This document shows positions 8,591-17,319 of a DNA stretch of 64,000 nucleotides, piece after piece (position 1 is the stretch's first letter; every line of letters starts with the position of its first letter). Position numbers and translations under genes: made by a program. Origin of the DNA: Clostridiales bacterium (lineage in GTDB: Bacteria; Bacillota; Clostridia; Oscillospirales; Acutalibacteraceae); NCBI GenBank assembly GCA_012519975.1, contig JAAYPE010000045.1, positions 1 to 64,000 on the forward strand. The letters are read 5' to 3'. A model generated the notes under the pieces. It saw only the letters and a program-made list of their open reading frames with translations, was not told where the DNA came from and ran no database searches.

Positions 8591-9911
8591 AATAGGGATG
8601 ATTTCTCTTGGCTGTCCCAAAAATCAGGTTGATGCAGAGCTTATGCTGGCAAAACTTGAACAGGCAGGCTTTGAAATAGTGAATGATGCGTTTGGTGCAG
8701 ACGCAGTAATTATAAATACTTGCGGATTTATTGAGGATGCAAAAAGGGAAGCTATAGAAAATATTTTGGAAATGGCCCAGCTTAAAGAAGATGGCGAAGT
8801 TAAAAAAGTTATTGTTACTGGTTGCTTGGCACAAAGATATCAGCAAGAAGTGATAGAAGAGATTCCAGAAATAGACTCTATAATAGGTATAGGGGCGAAT
8901 GAAAATATTGCACAAATTTGCAAAGATACAATCGAAGGGAAAAGCATTATAGATTTTCCACCAAAGGAAGAATTGCCACTAAATGGTCAAAGATTACTCA
9001 CAACCCCTCAGCATTGGGCATATCTTAAAATAGCAGAGGGTTGCTCAAATTGCTGTACATATTGTGCAATACCAAAAATTCGTGGTCGTTTTAGAAGCAG
9101 AGCTATGGAAGATATTATAGAAGAGGCAAATGCTTTGGCTCAATCGGGAGTTAAAGAGATTGTTGTTGTAGCACAGGATACTACACGCTATGGCCTTGAT
9201 ATTTATGACAAACTTATGTTGCCAACCCTTCTGGATAAACTCTGTGAAATAGACGGAATCGAGTGGATTAGGCTACTTTACTGCTATCCAGACTTTTTGA
9301 GCGACGAGTTAATTGACACAATAGCAAAACAAGAAAAAGTATTGAAATATATAGACTTACCGCTCCAACACGCTGACTCAAAAGTTTTAAAAATGATGAA
9401 TAGAACTGGCTCAAGGCAAGAGCTTACTCAGCTTATTTCAAAAATTAGAAATAGAATTCCGGATGTTGTGATTAGAACAACTTTTATTACGGGCTTTCCG
9501 GGGGAGACAGCGCAGTCTTTTGAGAATCTTGCCGAATTTGTAAAAGAGATAAAATTCGACAGACTCGGTTGTTTTGCATACTCGGCAGAAGAGGGAACGC
9601 CCGCCGCTGAGTTCGAAAATCAGGTGGACGAAGGTGAAAAAAATCACCGCGGAGAGTTGATTATGCAAGCACAATATGATATATTTATGGATAGCAACGA
9701 GCAGTGCATAGGAAAAACCTTCAAAGTGATAACAGAAGGATACGATGCATATAGTGATAGTTATCACGGCAGAAGCTATAGAGATGCACCAGATATTGAT
9801 AGCAGAGTGTTTTTTACTTGCCAAAATGCGTTGCAAAATGGTGATTTTGTAGATGTTCAAATTTTAGGCGTTAAGGAGTACGACCTTTTAGGTAAAGCAA
9901 TAGAAAAGTAA
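8583..9911 (+). CDS. rimO: Ribosomal protein S12 methylthiotransferase RimO
   Basis: RimO is a radical-SAM enzyme that methylthiolates an aspartate of ribosomal protein S12 using two 4Fe-4S clusters. The N-terminal domain has ISLGCPKNQVDAE (Cys11) plus the further cysteines of NTCGF and TGCLAQ. The radical-SAM triad CxxxCxxC uses Cys154, Cys158 and Cys161, followed by IPKIRGRFRSR. A TRAM-like RNA-binding domain closes the protein. The reading frame is open further upstream, but ATG at 8583 gives the conserved N-terminus MYKIGMISLGC and has AGGAG ahead of it. It belongs to the recA-recX-rimO-pgsA run. Confidence 0.95.
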   Translation: MYKIGMISLGCPKNQVDAELMLAKLEQAGFEIVNDAFGADAVIINTCGFIEDAKREAIENILEMAQLKEDGEVKKVIVTGCLAQRYQQEVIEEIPEIDSIIGIGANENIAQICKDTIEGKSIIDFPPKEELPLNGQRLLTTPQHWAYLKIAEGCSNCCTYCAIPKIRGRFRSRAMEDIIEEANALAQSGVKEIVVVAQDTTRYGLDIYDKLMLPTLLDKLCEIDGIEWIRLLYCYPDFLSDELIDTIAKQEKVLKYIDLPLQHADSKVLKMMNRTGSRQELTQLISKIRNRIPDVVIRTTFITGFPGETAQSFENLAEFVKEIKFDRLGCFAYSAEEGTPAAEFENQVDEGEKNHRGELIMQAQYDIFMDSNEQCIGKTFKVITEGYDAYSDSYHGRSYRDAPDIDSRVFFTCQNALQNGDFVDVQILGVKEYDLLGKAIEK

Positions 9912-9924
9912 ACGGGAGGTAGCA

Positions 9925-10488
9925 ATGAACACACCAAACAAGCTTACGATTTTTAGAATGGTTATGACCCCAGTTTTTCTTGCGGCAATTATTATGGATA
10001 TCCCCCATCGGTATCTTTGGGGAATAATTACTTTTTCAATAGCTGCCATTACAGATGCACTTGACGGCAATATAGCTAGAAGAAAAAATCAGATTACAGT
10101 GTTTGGTAAGTTGACAGACCCAGTTGCAGACAAAATGCTAACAACAGCAGCATTGCTTGCTTTTATGCAATTAGGACTTTGTAACATTTGGATTGTTCTA
10201 GTAATTTTAACTAGAGAATTTGCGGTGACTTCAATAAGGCTTGTTGCAAGCGCACAAGGAGTTGTAATACCTGCAAATATTTGGGGAAAAGTAAAAACAA
10301 TAAGCCAAATGGCCTTTACAATTCTTATAATGCTATTAAAAGAGCTTGAGTATATAGGCCTTATCCCTACGACTGCACCACTTGCACTTGTTTCAAATAT
10401 TTTGCTTGGAATTACAGCGATTTTAACAGTAGTTTCAGGTGCTATATATATTATAGAGAGTAGCAAAATTATAGACTTTTCAAAATAG
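9925..10488 (+). CDS. pgsA: CDP-diacylglycerol--glycerol-3-phosphate 3-phosphatidyltransferase
   Basis: PgsA makes phosphatidylglycerophosphate, the first step to phosphatidylglycerol. The 187-residue membrane protein carries the CDP-alcohol transferase motif D-x2-DG-x2-AR-x8-G-x3-D-x3-D at Asp44, Asp47, Gly48, Ala51, Arg52, Gly61, Asp65 and Asp69, all intact. Several membrane helices follow. It starts 14 bp after rimO with GGGAGGT before the ATG. The rimO-pgsA neighbourhood is common in Firmicutes. Confidence 0.95.
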   Translation: MNTPNKLTIFRMVMTPVFLAAIIMDIPHRYLWGIITFSIAAITDALDGNIARRKNQITVFGKLTDPVADKMLTTAALLAFMQLGLCNIWIVLVILTREFAVTSIRLVASAQGVVIPANIWGKVKTISQMAFTILIMLLKELEYIGLIPTTAPLALVSNILLGITAILTVVSGAIYIIESSKIIDFSK

Positions 10489-10609
10489 CATTAATGTGGT
10501 ACAATAACCGCAAATAGTTTTACGCTTAATTTTCTCTGTCATTTAAATGTGAAAGACAAAGCATAAAAAATATTTTGTAAATATATGTGTGTAAATTTTA
10601 ATATTATAA

Positions 10610-10855
10610 ATGCGTTTTATCAGGATAAGTATCCATTTTTAAAGCATACAAGAGAGGGAAACATAATGCTGAGAGTATTCCTTATGTTTTTTTGGAGAAA
10701 TGCACCTGTTAGCACATATTGGGAACAGCTTTTTAAAAGGCTTAGTATCTTTATGCGGTTGTCGCCGTTATCGATTTTTGAGTTATAAATTCAGAGTGGA
10801 ACCGCGAAATATCGCCTCTGTCACCTATTGGTGATGGGAGCGATTTTATTTTTTA
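10610..10855 (+). ncRNA. T-box riboswitch, cysteine-specific, leader of cysE-cysS
   Basis: The T-box sequence AGAGTGGAACCGCG is at 10793-10806. It precedes a terminator hairpin (CGCCTCTGTCACC with GGTGATGGGAGCG, 10813-10842) and the run TTTTATTTTTT. Stem I contains the AGAGAGGG and GCTGAGAG elements. The specifier loop reads GAAATGCACC with the codon TGC (Cys) at 10701-10703, matching the genes downstream. Uncharged tRNA-Cys would stabilise the antiterminator and allow cysE-cysS expression. The 5' end is approximate. Confidence 0.9.
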
Positions 10856-10879
10856 TAGATTTATTTGGAGGTGCTTTAT

Positions 10880-11506
10880 ATGTTCAAAAGATTAAAACAA
10901 GATATAGCCTGCGTAAAGGATAGAGACCCTGCAGCAAGGTCAACTATTGAGGTTCTTCTTCTTTATCCCGGACTTAAAGCAATAAGAATGCATAGAAAAG
11001 CACAATGGTTTTATAATAAAAAAATGTTTTTTATCGCAAGATATATTTCTCAGCGAGCAGTGAAAAAAACGGGTATAGAAATTCACCCAGCCGCAAAAAT
11101 TGGGCAAAGATTTTTTATAGACCACGGTACAGGTGTTGTTATTGGTGAAACCACAGAAATTGGTGACGATGTAACAATTTATCAAGGTGTTACACTTGGC
11201 GGAACTGGTAAGGACTGTGGCAAGCGTCACCCAACAATTGGTAACAATGTTATGATAGGCTCTGGAGCAAAGGTGCTAGGTCCGTTTAAAATAGGGGACA
11301 ATACAAATATTGCTGCTGGTGCCGTAGTGTTAGAAGAAATTCCGCCAAATTGCACAGCGGTGGGTGTGCCTGCAAGAGTTGTAAAAAGGGATGGAATGAG
11401 AGTGGATAACCTTGACCAAGTCAATGTTCCTGACCCTGTTGCACAGGAGTTTGCAAGGCTTGAAAATCTAATAAATGAACTAGCGTTAAAACTGGAGGAA
11501 AAATAA
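10880..11506 (+). CDS. cysE: Serine O-acetyltransferase
   Basis: CysE transfers acetyl from acetyl-CoA to serine, the first step of cysteine synthesis. The protein has an N-terminal helical region and then left-handed beta-helix hexapeptide repeats (IHPAAKIGQRFFIDHGTGVVIG onward) with the catalytic FIDHGTG histidine and the C-terminal ITIYQGVTLGGTGK-like section. ATG at 10880 follows GGAGGTG by 6 bases; a TTG five codons earlier is less likely. It sits directly after the Cys T-box and one base before cysS, so both are controlled by tRNA-Cys charging. Confidence 0.96.
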   Translation: MFKRLKQDIACVKDRDPAARSTIEVLLLYPGLKAIRMHRKAQWFYNKKMFFIARYISQRAVKKTGIEIHPAAKIGQRFFIDHGTGVVIGETTEIGDDVTIYQGVTLGGTGKDCGKRHPTIGNNVMIGSGAKVLGPFKIGDNTNIAAGAVVLEEIPPNCTAVGVPARVVKRDGMRVDNLDQVNVPDPVAQEFARLENLINELALKLEEK

Positions 11507-11507
11507 A

Positions 11508-12908
11508 ATGCAAATCTTTAACACGCTGACAAGAAAAAAAGAGGAACTAATTCCAATAAAAAAAGGTGAATTTAAAATCTATGCTTGTGGTCCAACGGTG
11601 TATAACTTTATACACATTGGAAACGCAAGACCAATTTGTGTGTTTGATGTTCTTCGCCGTTATTTAGAATATAGAGGTAATGAGGTTACCTTTGTTCAAA
11701 ACTTTACGGATATTGATGATAAAATAATTAAAAGAGCAAATGAGGAAGGCTTGTCTTTTGAAGAAGTTTCAAAAAAATATATTGAAGAATACGAAAAAGA
11801 TGCTAAGGGTATGAATGTTATGGAAGCTACAATTCACCCAAAGGCAACAGAAAATATAGACGAGATAATTAGCATTATAAAAACCCTTGTGGATAAAGGT
11901 TATGCATATCCTGTGAGTAATGGTGATGTGTATTTTTCAACAAACAAGTTTGAAGAATATGGTAAACTTTCACACCAACCGTTAGAAGATTTAGAGGCGG
12001 GTGCAAGAATAAATATTGGAGAGTTGAAAAAGCAAGCAATGGATTTTGTGCTTTGGAAATCTGCCAAGCCTGATGAGCCTTATTGGGATTCCCCTTGGGG
12101 CAAGGGCAGACCTGGGTGGCATATTGAATGCTCTGCAATGGCTCGCAGATATTTGGGCAATACGATTGACATCCACTGTGGTGGCCAAGATTTAGTTTTT
12201 CCGCACCACGAGAATGAAATTGCACAAAGTGAGTGTTGTAATAGTGAGCCTTTTGCAAATTATTGGATGCACAATGGCTATATAAATGTTGATAATGTTA
12301 AAATGTCAAAGTCACTTGGAAACTTCTTTACCGTTCGTGATGTTGCAGAAAAATATGGTTATGAGCCAATAAGATATCTTATGATAAGCTCACATTATAG
12401 AAGCCCAATAAACTACAGTGTAGAGGTAATTGAGCAGTGTAAGGCGGGGCTGTCAAGGCTTTATACTTGTCGTGATGGGTTGGATTTCGCCCTTGAAAAT
12501 TCTAGTGAAAAATCAAATCCTATGGACGCAAAAATAATGCAGGATTTGTCATCACGCCGTGAGCAGTTTATAAAAGCTATGGACGATGACTTAAATACTG
12601 CGGACGCACTTGCAGCAGTGTTTGATTTAGTTAGAGATATAAACATTAATATTTTAAATGAAAATTCATCGCAAGAGCTTTGCCAGTTTGCAATTGACTT
12701 GTTTGACGAACTTTGCGGAGTGTTAGGCCTTGTTTATAATAGAAAATCACAGTCTATTGATGATAAAATAGAAGAGCTTATTGCGAAAAGAAACAAAGCA
12801 AGAAAAGACAAAGACTTTAAACTTGCAGATGAAATAAGAGACGATTTAAAAGCTCAAGGAATAACTCTTGAGGACACACCACAAGGTGTAAAATGGCATA
12901 GAGAATAA
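11508..12908 (+). CDS. cysS: Cysteinyl-tRNA synthetase
   Basis: This class I aminoacyl-tRNA synthetase charges tRNA-Cys. The 466-residue protein has Cys27 of the zinc site in YACGPTVY, the HIGN signature at residues 36-39, zinc-site text [13 protein letters not shown], and KMSKS at 265-269. A C-terminal anticodon-binding domain ends in a basic tail. The ATG follows AGGAGG. The gene is the second of the T-box-controlled pair and ends just before a strong two-way terminator. Confidence 0.98.
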   Translation: MQIFNTLTRKKEELIPIKKGEFKIYACGPTVYNFIHIGNARPICVFDVLRRYLEYRGNEVTFVQNFTDIDDKIIKRANEEGLSFEEVSKKYIEEYEKDAKGMNVMEATIHPKATENIDEIISIIKTLVDKGYAYPVSNGDVYFSTNKFEEYGKLSHQPLEDLEAGARINIGELKKQAMDFVLWKSAKPDEPYWDSPWGKGRPGWHIECSAMARRYLGNTIDIHCGGQDLVFPHHENEIAQSECCNSEPFANYWMHNGYINVDNVKMSKSLGNFFTVRDVAEKYGYEPIRYLMISSHYRSPINYSVEVIEQCKAGLSRLYTCRDGLDFALENSSEKSNPMDAKIMQDLSSRREQFIKAMDDDLNTADALAAVFDLVRDININILNENSSQELCQFAIDLFDELCGVLGLVYNRKSQSIDDKIEELIAKRNKARKDKDFKLADEIRDDLKAQGITLEDTPQGVKWHRE

Positions 12909-12913
12909 AAAAC

Positions 12914-12952
12914 ACCCTCCTTTGTGAACAATACAATAGGAGGGTTTACTTT
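12914..12952. terminator. Bidirectional terminator, cysS / glycosyl polymer gene
   Basis: ACCCTCCT (12914-12921) pairs with AGGAGGGT (12938-12945). TTTACTTTTT follows on the plus strand and a T-rich run on the minus strand, serving both convergent genes. Confidence 0.8.
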
Positions 12953-14131
12953 TTATTTTATCCATTCTAAAATGCGTTTTGTAGAATTACCGTCACAACT
13001 ATTCATAAATTCTTTGCAAAACGAATTTACTTTTTCGGGGCTGAAATCATTTTGAGTTTTTAAAACAGATTCAATAATTTCGCTTGTGTTTGCAACAATA
13101 TCACCAGGTACAAAGTCGCGATAAGGGTAATAAAAGCTTCGTTCTTTGTCATATTCTTCAAGGTCATATGCGAAAAAAATCATAGGACGCGCAAGCAAAG
13201 AGTATTCAAAAATTAGCGAGGAATAATCACTAATTACAATGTCGCTTGCGCATAAAAGCGTGGAAATATCTATTCCTTTAGGAGAATTGAAAACAAAATC
13301 ATCAAACTCCTCATCAATACTTGAACCACAATCTATAAATGGATGAAATTTGTTGATAATAACATATTCATCACTTAAAGATGATTTTAGCAGTTCGTAG
13401 TCCATTTTTGCATCGGTATAAGCAAGTTTTACATTGGCACCTCTAAAAGTTGGAGCGTACAGTATTATTTTTCGGTCACCAATATTCGGTATTTTATCTG
13501 TAAGCTCTAGCCTTGCTTTTGCCTTGAAATCATCATCAAAATACACATCAGTTCTTGGAACACCAACAGCTTTAATTATGCTCTCATCACAGTTAAAAGC
13601 TTGTGCATAAAAAGGAATAACAGACTCAGAAGATACACAAACTTTTGAGTAACAGTTGTGTAAAGGGTAACGCCTTAACGCTTTTTTATCAGCTCCCCAG
13701 TCATTTTCGACGGTTGAATATCCCCATTTTTTAAAAGCACCGCAAGCGTGCCAAAGCTGGATAACTGTTGTGTTTCGCCGAGGCTTGCAAGCAAAGGCGG
13801 GAAGATAACTATCAGTCAAAATAAGAGTACCACAACGAGCATAGTATTTGCAAAAACGCATAAAACTAAAGTATAAGTTAAACATATCACGCATTTTTTT
13901 TCCAGTTATTTCAGGGGCAAGGCAAAAAACAAATTTGTATCCCTCACGCTTTTTAAGCTCATCATAAATACACTGCATATTGTCTGTAAGAGTTTTGCTG
14001 TAGCTGTCTGCAAAAACAACCATTTTTTTATCAACGGGAAAAACACAGTTAATTAAAAATATAAACCGCCATAAAATATGGTAGTTAAAGTAGCGTAAAA
14101 AGTTCCGAATACAAGAGCGAATTTTTTTCAA
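12953..14131 (-). CDS. CDP-glycerol glycerophosphotransferase family protein (TagB/TagF-like)
   Basis: The family transfers glycerol-phosphate units from CDP-glycerol during teichoic acid or related cell-surface polymer synthesis at the inner membrane face. The 392-residue protein shows a hydrophobic, basic N-terminus that can sit in the membrane (YHILWRFIFLINCVFP), then QLWHACGAFKKWG, NKFHPFID and SDYSSLIFEYSLL, which are the conserved blocks of the glycerophosphotransferase domain, and the later FYYPYRDFVPG. It stands alone, with no other wall-polymer genes nearby. The acceptor cannot be told from the sequence. Confidence 0.85.
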   Translation of the reverse strand: MKKIRSCIRNFLRYFNYHILWRFIFLINCVFPVDKKMVVFADSYSKTLTDNMQCIYDELKKREGYKFVFCLAPEITGKKMRDMFNLYFSFMRFCKYYARCGTLILTDSYLPAFACKPRRNTTVIQLWHACGAFKKWGYSTVENDWGADKKALRRYPLHNCYSKVCVSSESVIPFYAQAFNCDESIIKAVGVPRTDVYFDDDFKAKARLELTDKIPNIGDRKIILYAPTFRGANVKLAYTDAKMDYELLKSSLSDEYVIINKFHPFIDCGSSIDEEFDDFVFNSPKGIDISTLLCASDIVISDYSSLIFEYSLLARPMIFFAYDLEEYDKERSFYYPYRDFVPGDIVANTSEIIESVLKTQNDFSPEKVNSFCKEFMNSCDGNSTKRILEWIK

Positions 14132-14266
14132 ATAAAGGCACCTCCGTGTGCTTTGATAGCTTTAATTATACAAACTTTAAATTACATAGTCAATTAACAG
14201 TTGCCCACTTGCATACGCTATATAAATAAGTTAAAATAGTAGGAAAAATTAAAAGGAGCGATACGA

Positions 14267-14905
14267 ATGGATGATTTTTCGGTATGCACCATATCACTGA
14301 AAAAGTTTAGTGTTATGAATTTGTTTTATCCCGTAATAATCAGCATAGTCGGAGTTTTAGTTATTGGAGTTCCACTCGGGTTTGTGGCAGGGCTTATAGA
14401 TACAATATTTTTTAAAACGGGCACTTTGGTAAACATAGCAATAAGATTGTTTTTAATTTTATGGATTGCACTTGCACTTTTTTGCGCATACTCGTTTATA
14501 AAGGTGATTGATGATTTATCCAAAACGGTTGACGCATTGTGTGTGGGGGATGGGGCAGAATTAAAAAACATCTGGCTTGTAATTCTTATAAATATTTTAA
14601 CCCTTGGAATATACAAGTTTGTGTATTTTTATAAGTTGCACCAAAGGCTTGAGCAAAAGGCGCCGATTTATAATGATAGTCTTATTACAAGTCCGGGCAA
14701 TCTTTTGATTTTTACAATTTTAGCATCGGCAGTTGGTTTTGGACCTTTAGTTGCGTGTGCGCTAATGATTGATGATGTAAATAATTTTGTTCAAATTAGC
14801 AATGACGGCAACGGGTTTGAAACTCAGTTATATCAAAACTGGGGCATTGCCAAAGTGGATAAAACATTTGATGCAATTGTAGAAAACTTTAAAACAGGTA
14901 GATAA
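14267..14905 (+). CDS. DUF4234-type membrane protein (212 aa)
   Basis: The protein has at least four membrane segments. The section IWLVILINILTLGIYKFVYFYKLHQRLEQKAP resembles DUF4234, whose hallmark is a TxGIYxxxWFYK-like helix; no function is known. The start ATG has AAGGAG upstream. It is monocistronic, ending in its own hairpin terminator, and lies next to the phage-type lysis operon without sharing its strand. I cannot assign a role beyond a small integral membrane protein. Confidence 0.7.
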   Translation: MDDFSVCTISLKKFSVMNLFYPVIISIVGVLVIGVPLGFVAGLIDTIFFKTGTLVNIAIRLFLILWIALALFCAYSFIKVIDDLSKTVDALCVGDGAELKNIWLVILINILTLGIYKFVYFYKLHQRLEQKAPIYNDSLITSPGNLLIFTILASAVGFGPLVACALMIDDVNNFVQISNDGNGFETQLYQNWGIAKVDKTFDAIVENFKTGR

Positions 14906-14907
14906 AG

Positions 14908-14943
14908 CAAAAAGGTCGAAGCGCTATTGTGCCTCGACCTTTT
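14908..14943. terminator. Bidirectional terminator, DUF4234 gene / lysis operon
   Basis: AAAGGTCGA and TCGACCTTT flank a short loop, with TTATATT after it on the plus strand and TTTTTGC on the minus strand. It stops both the DUF4234 gene and the lysis operon. Confidence 0.75.
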
Positions 14944-14946
14944 ATA

Positions 14947-15198
14947 TTATTCTTCTTTAGACATTTGTTTAAAAACTTGATTTCCATAAACGGCAGTGCC
15001 AGTTAGAAGTATTCCTTGAAAAAATGACGATATCGAAATTCCAAGCAAAATCATAGAAAAGCAACAGCCAAAGGCAAGTAGTATCAAGGGGATGTACTTG
15101 TCGGGTATTTTGTCAATTCCTTTGATAATCATACCCAGTATGTAGAGGACGGGAATAATGATAAAACCCTCATCTTTTATAAAATCTATTGTTTGCAT
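14947..15198 (-). CDS. Phage-type holin (Hol44-like)
   Basis: The 83-residue protein consists of two or three membrane stretches (FIIIPVLYILGMIIKGI; YIPLILLAFGCCFSMILLGI; IQGILLTGTAVYGN-like) joined by KIPDKYIPL, and has a short charged tail. This pattern fits the phage holin superfamily V (Hol44). Holins open the cytoplasmic membrane so that an endolysin can reach the wall. It is the last gene of a four-gene operon and overlaps the preceding gene by 13 bases. The family match is by eye. Confidence 0.7.
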   Translation of the reverse strand: MQTIDFIKDEGFIIIPVLYILGMIIKGIDKIPDKYIPLILLAFGCCFSMILLGISISSFFQGILLTGTAVYGNQVFKQMSKEE

Positions 15199-15527
15199 TT
15201 TGTCTCCTTTCCATCTGTTATACCCGCCTGTGTTGGCAACTGCTCCAGTTCTTTTACAAGCCGTGTTACAGTGCCGTTGCCACCCAATGCGTGATATTGT
15301 TCATACATATCTAAAATTCCTTCAAGCGAATAAATAGGGCAATAACCCTGTTTAATATTATGATTATAAGCGTGGATTATTCGGTCTTTAAGCAGTGCTT
15401 GCATTCCACGCTCTACAAGAGATAGTCGTTTTACTTTTTCAAACATAACTTTTACTAAAAAGCCAAATACACTAAGAATTCCACTAAACAAGCACTCAAG
15501 CCAGTATTTTACAAAAAAATCTTTCAT
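15186..15527 (-). CDS. Small membrane protein of the lysis cassette, unknown function
   Basis: The 113-residue protein has one N-terminal membrane segment (WLECLFSGILSVFGFLVKVMF) followed by a cytoplasmic helical region. That region contains ALLKDRIIHAYNHNIKQGY and the text MYEQYHALGGNGTVTRLVKEL, which recurs in small proteins next to phage holins in Clostridia. The ATG overlaps the endolysin stop as TGATG, so it is translationally coupled. It may be an antiholin, spanin-like partner or holin regulator; the sequence does not decide. Confidence 0.6.
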   Translation of the reverse strand: MKDFFVKYWLECLFSGILSVFGFLVKVMFEKVKRLSLVERGMQALLKDRIIHAYNHNIKQGYCPIYSLEGILDMYEQYHALGGNGTVTRLVKELEQLPTQAGITDGKETKCKQ

Positions 15528-16597
15528 CAACCCACCCTTATTAAATCAGCAGTGTTAACCGGTGTGCAAATTCCTGTAAGGTCTAGCACTGCACGGTCAC
15601 CTTTGATTTGGTCAACAGTATATGTGTTTGAAAAAACAAAGCTGGCAATGGATTTTCCGTCAAAGGTTTTTGCACCGGGGCGCACTCTCACAACACTCCC
15701 GATACTGATATTTTCGGAGGTTGTAGTAGGTTTTGAGCAATGGCTTGGTATATTGATTTTTTGCCCTGAATATATAAGATTGGGGTTTATAATCTGAGGA
15801 TTTGCGCTAATTAGGTTTAAAAGTGTGGTGTTATGCTTTCTTGCAATAGATGACAAGGTATCTCCCTTTACAACAGTATAAATATTGTTAGCATTTAAAT
15901 CGTTGTTTTTTGGCGGAGTATAGTTATTTGTGCCAACATTAAAATTAATATAGCAGTGGTTTAAATCAATTCGCTGACTTGATGCGCCAAATTTTTTACC
16001 GTCACCGTTTGAAGAATATTGCCACATCCAAATTTTATCCTTAATTGAATTCATTAAATCACCGTATTTTGTTTTTGGAAACTCGTTACCTAAAAGTCCG
16101 TCAGAATGATAATAAGCAACCCAAAGCGGATATTTTATATCTTTGCACACCATTTTATCAAAAAGCCAACTAATTGAGCAGTATAGCATTGGAGTGTATC
16201 CGGCATCTTTTAGCTTTTCTAAATACATATTTGCAACACAGGTCATATCCTCTTTGCTAAGCACGGTTTTAGCACCGCTCTCTAGCTCCAAATCAATTGC
16301 CACAGGACCTGTAATGTTTTTTTCTTTTAAAATTGAAATAACCTTGTTAGACTGCGACTGAGCCGCAAGCATCGCAGTGGCTTTGTTAACGCTTACACTG
16401 CTATAATGCCATGTGCAAAAAGCATAAGCACCAACAGCAATGCCACAGGTTTGTGCGTCTTTTATGTATGTTTCAAACATAGTGTCTTGGCTGCTAGAGT
16501 AAGCGCAACGGCACATAACACCGTTTATTCCTTGTTCTTTCATCTTTGAAAAATTAATATTACCCTGATGTTTAGATATGTCTAAAATTTTATTCAT
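15527..16597 (-). CDS. Endolysin: GH25 muramidase with LysM and SH3-like C-terminus
   Basis: The enzyme would cleave the MurNAc-GlcNAc bond of peptidoglycan. Residues 1-220 are a GH25 domain: ILDISKHQG with Asp6, and the catalytic IDLELE with Asp102 and Glu104, closing with MWQYSS and IDLNH. A LysM domain (IYTVVKGDTLSSIARKHN, about 240-284) and an SH3-like repeat (about 297-355) bind the wall. There is no signal peptide, so export depends on a holin, and a holin is encoded two genes downstream. AAAGGAGATT precedes the start. Confidence 0.9.
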   Translation of the reverse strand: MNKILDISKHQGNINFSKMKEQGINGVMCRCAYSSSQDTMFETYIKDAQTCGIAVGAYAFCTWHYSSVSVNKATAMLAAQSQSNKVISILKEKNITGPVAIDLELESGAKTVLSKEDMTCVANMYLEKLKDAGYTPMLYCSISWLFDKMVCKDIKYPLWVAYYHSDGLLGNEFPKTKYGDLMNSIKDKIWMWQYSSNGDGKKFGASSQRIDLNHCYINFNVGTNNYTPPKNNDLNANNIYTVVKGDTLSSIARKHNTTLLNLISANPQIINPNLIYSGQKINIPSHCSKPTTTSENISIGSVVRVRPGAKTFDGKSIASFVFSNTYTVDQIKGDRAVLDLTGICTPVNTADLIRVG

Positions 16598-16608
16598 TTT
16601 AATCTCCT

Positions 16609-17235
16609 TTAATTTGCATATTCTTTTCCAGTTAAAATATAATCTGTGCTAACATTGAAAAAAGCAGAAAGGCAAACGGCCTCGTCAATGCTTATAGTTG
16701 CTTTACCGTTTTCAAGCTCTTTTAGCCTTTTTTCAGATATTTTAGTACAGTTAGAAAGCTTGCAGCAACTAAGCGCAGAAAGCTTACGAAGTTTTAAAAG
16801 CCTGCCACCGACATTGTGCGGTTTTGAGGATTTAATAGCACAAAGTGCTAGAGCCTCGCTGACGGCAACAGGAACAATATAATCATCCCTTTGGTCAAAT
16901 TCATACTTAATAGCGTATTTAAGATTGTCGTGTATTTTATCGTTAATGCACTCAATTCTTCTAGCTATTGTAGAACGATGCAAGCAAAGCTTTTTTGCAA
17001 TGCCTGAGATAGTTATATTTTCAAAATAAAACATCCGCAATATTTCTTGCTCAGTTTCAGTAAGCTCTTTTTCAATAACCTCGTTTAAAAGGTATGCCAA
17101 ATCAACATTTCGCTTGCGTGAAATAAAGTCAATTGGCGTTTCGTTTTTTGAATCCTCCCAAAATGTATAAGCTTTTAAAGCACAACTTATGTCTTTTGGG
17201 GTCATTTCAAAATAAAGGTGTTGTTCGTTTGTCAT
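16609..17235 (-). CDS. Double-HTH regulator (sigma-70 region 4-like plus XRE-like)
   Basis: The 208-residue protein has a sigma-70 region-4-like or phage late-regulator HTH at about residues 58-105 (LTETEQEILRMFYFENITISGIAKKLCLHRSTIARRI in part) and an XRE-type HTH at about 145-203 (LRKLSALSCCKLSNCTKISEKRLKELENGKATISIDE in part). It is first in the operon, 11 bp before the endolysin gene, so it probably controls lysis gene expression. Its promoter faces that of lemA across an 85-bp gap. Confidence 0.7.
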   Translation of the reverse strand: MTNEQHLYFEMTPKDISCALKAYTFWEDSKNETPIDFISRKRNVDLAYLLNEVIEKELTETEQEILRMFYFENITISGIAKKLCLHRSTIARRIECINDKIHDNLKYAIKYEFDQRDDYIVPVAVSEALALCAIKSSKPHNVGGRLLKLRKLSALSCCKLSNCTKISEKRLKELENGKATISIDEAVCLSAFFNVSTDYILTGKEYAN

Positions 17236-17260
17236 AAAAATTTGCTCCTTATATTTTATA

Positions 17261-17290
17261 TTGATAAATTAGGGTTATGTATTGTATAAT
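17261..17290 (+). promoter_or_regulatory. lemA promoter
   Basis: TTGATA (17261-17266) and TATAAT (17285-17290) are 18 bp apart, 30 bp before the lemA start. Confidence 0.5.
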
Positions 17291-17319
17291 AAATGTATTA
17301 AAACAGGGAGGTAATAAAA

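Noticed and set aside
10585..10788. 67-codon open frame upstream of cysE
   Set aside because: It lies wholly inside the Cys T-box leader, has no ribosome binding site and covers the specifier and stem I; it is structure, not a gene.
14947..17235. Intact prophage
   Set aside because: Only lysis genes and a regulator are present. There is no integrase, terminase, portal, capsid or tail gene, and no att-like repeats were found around the segment.
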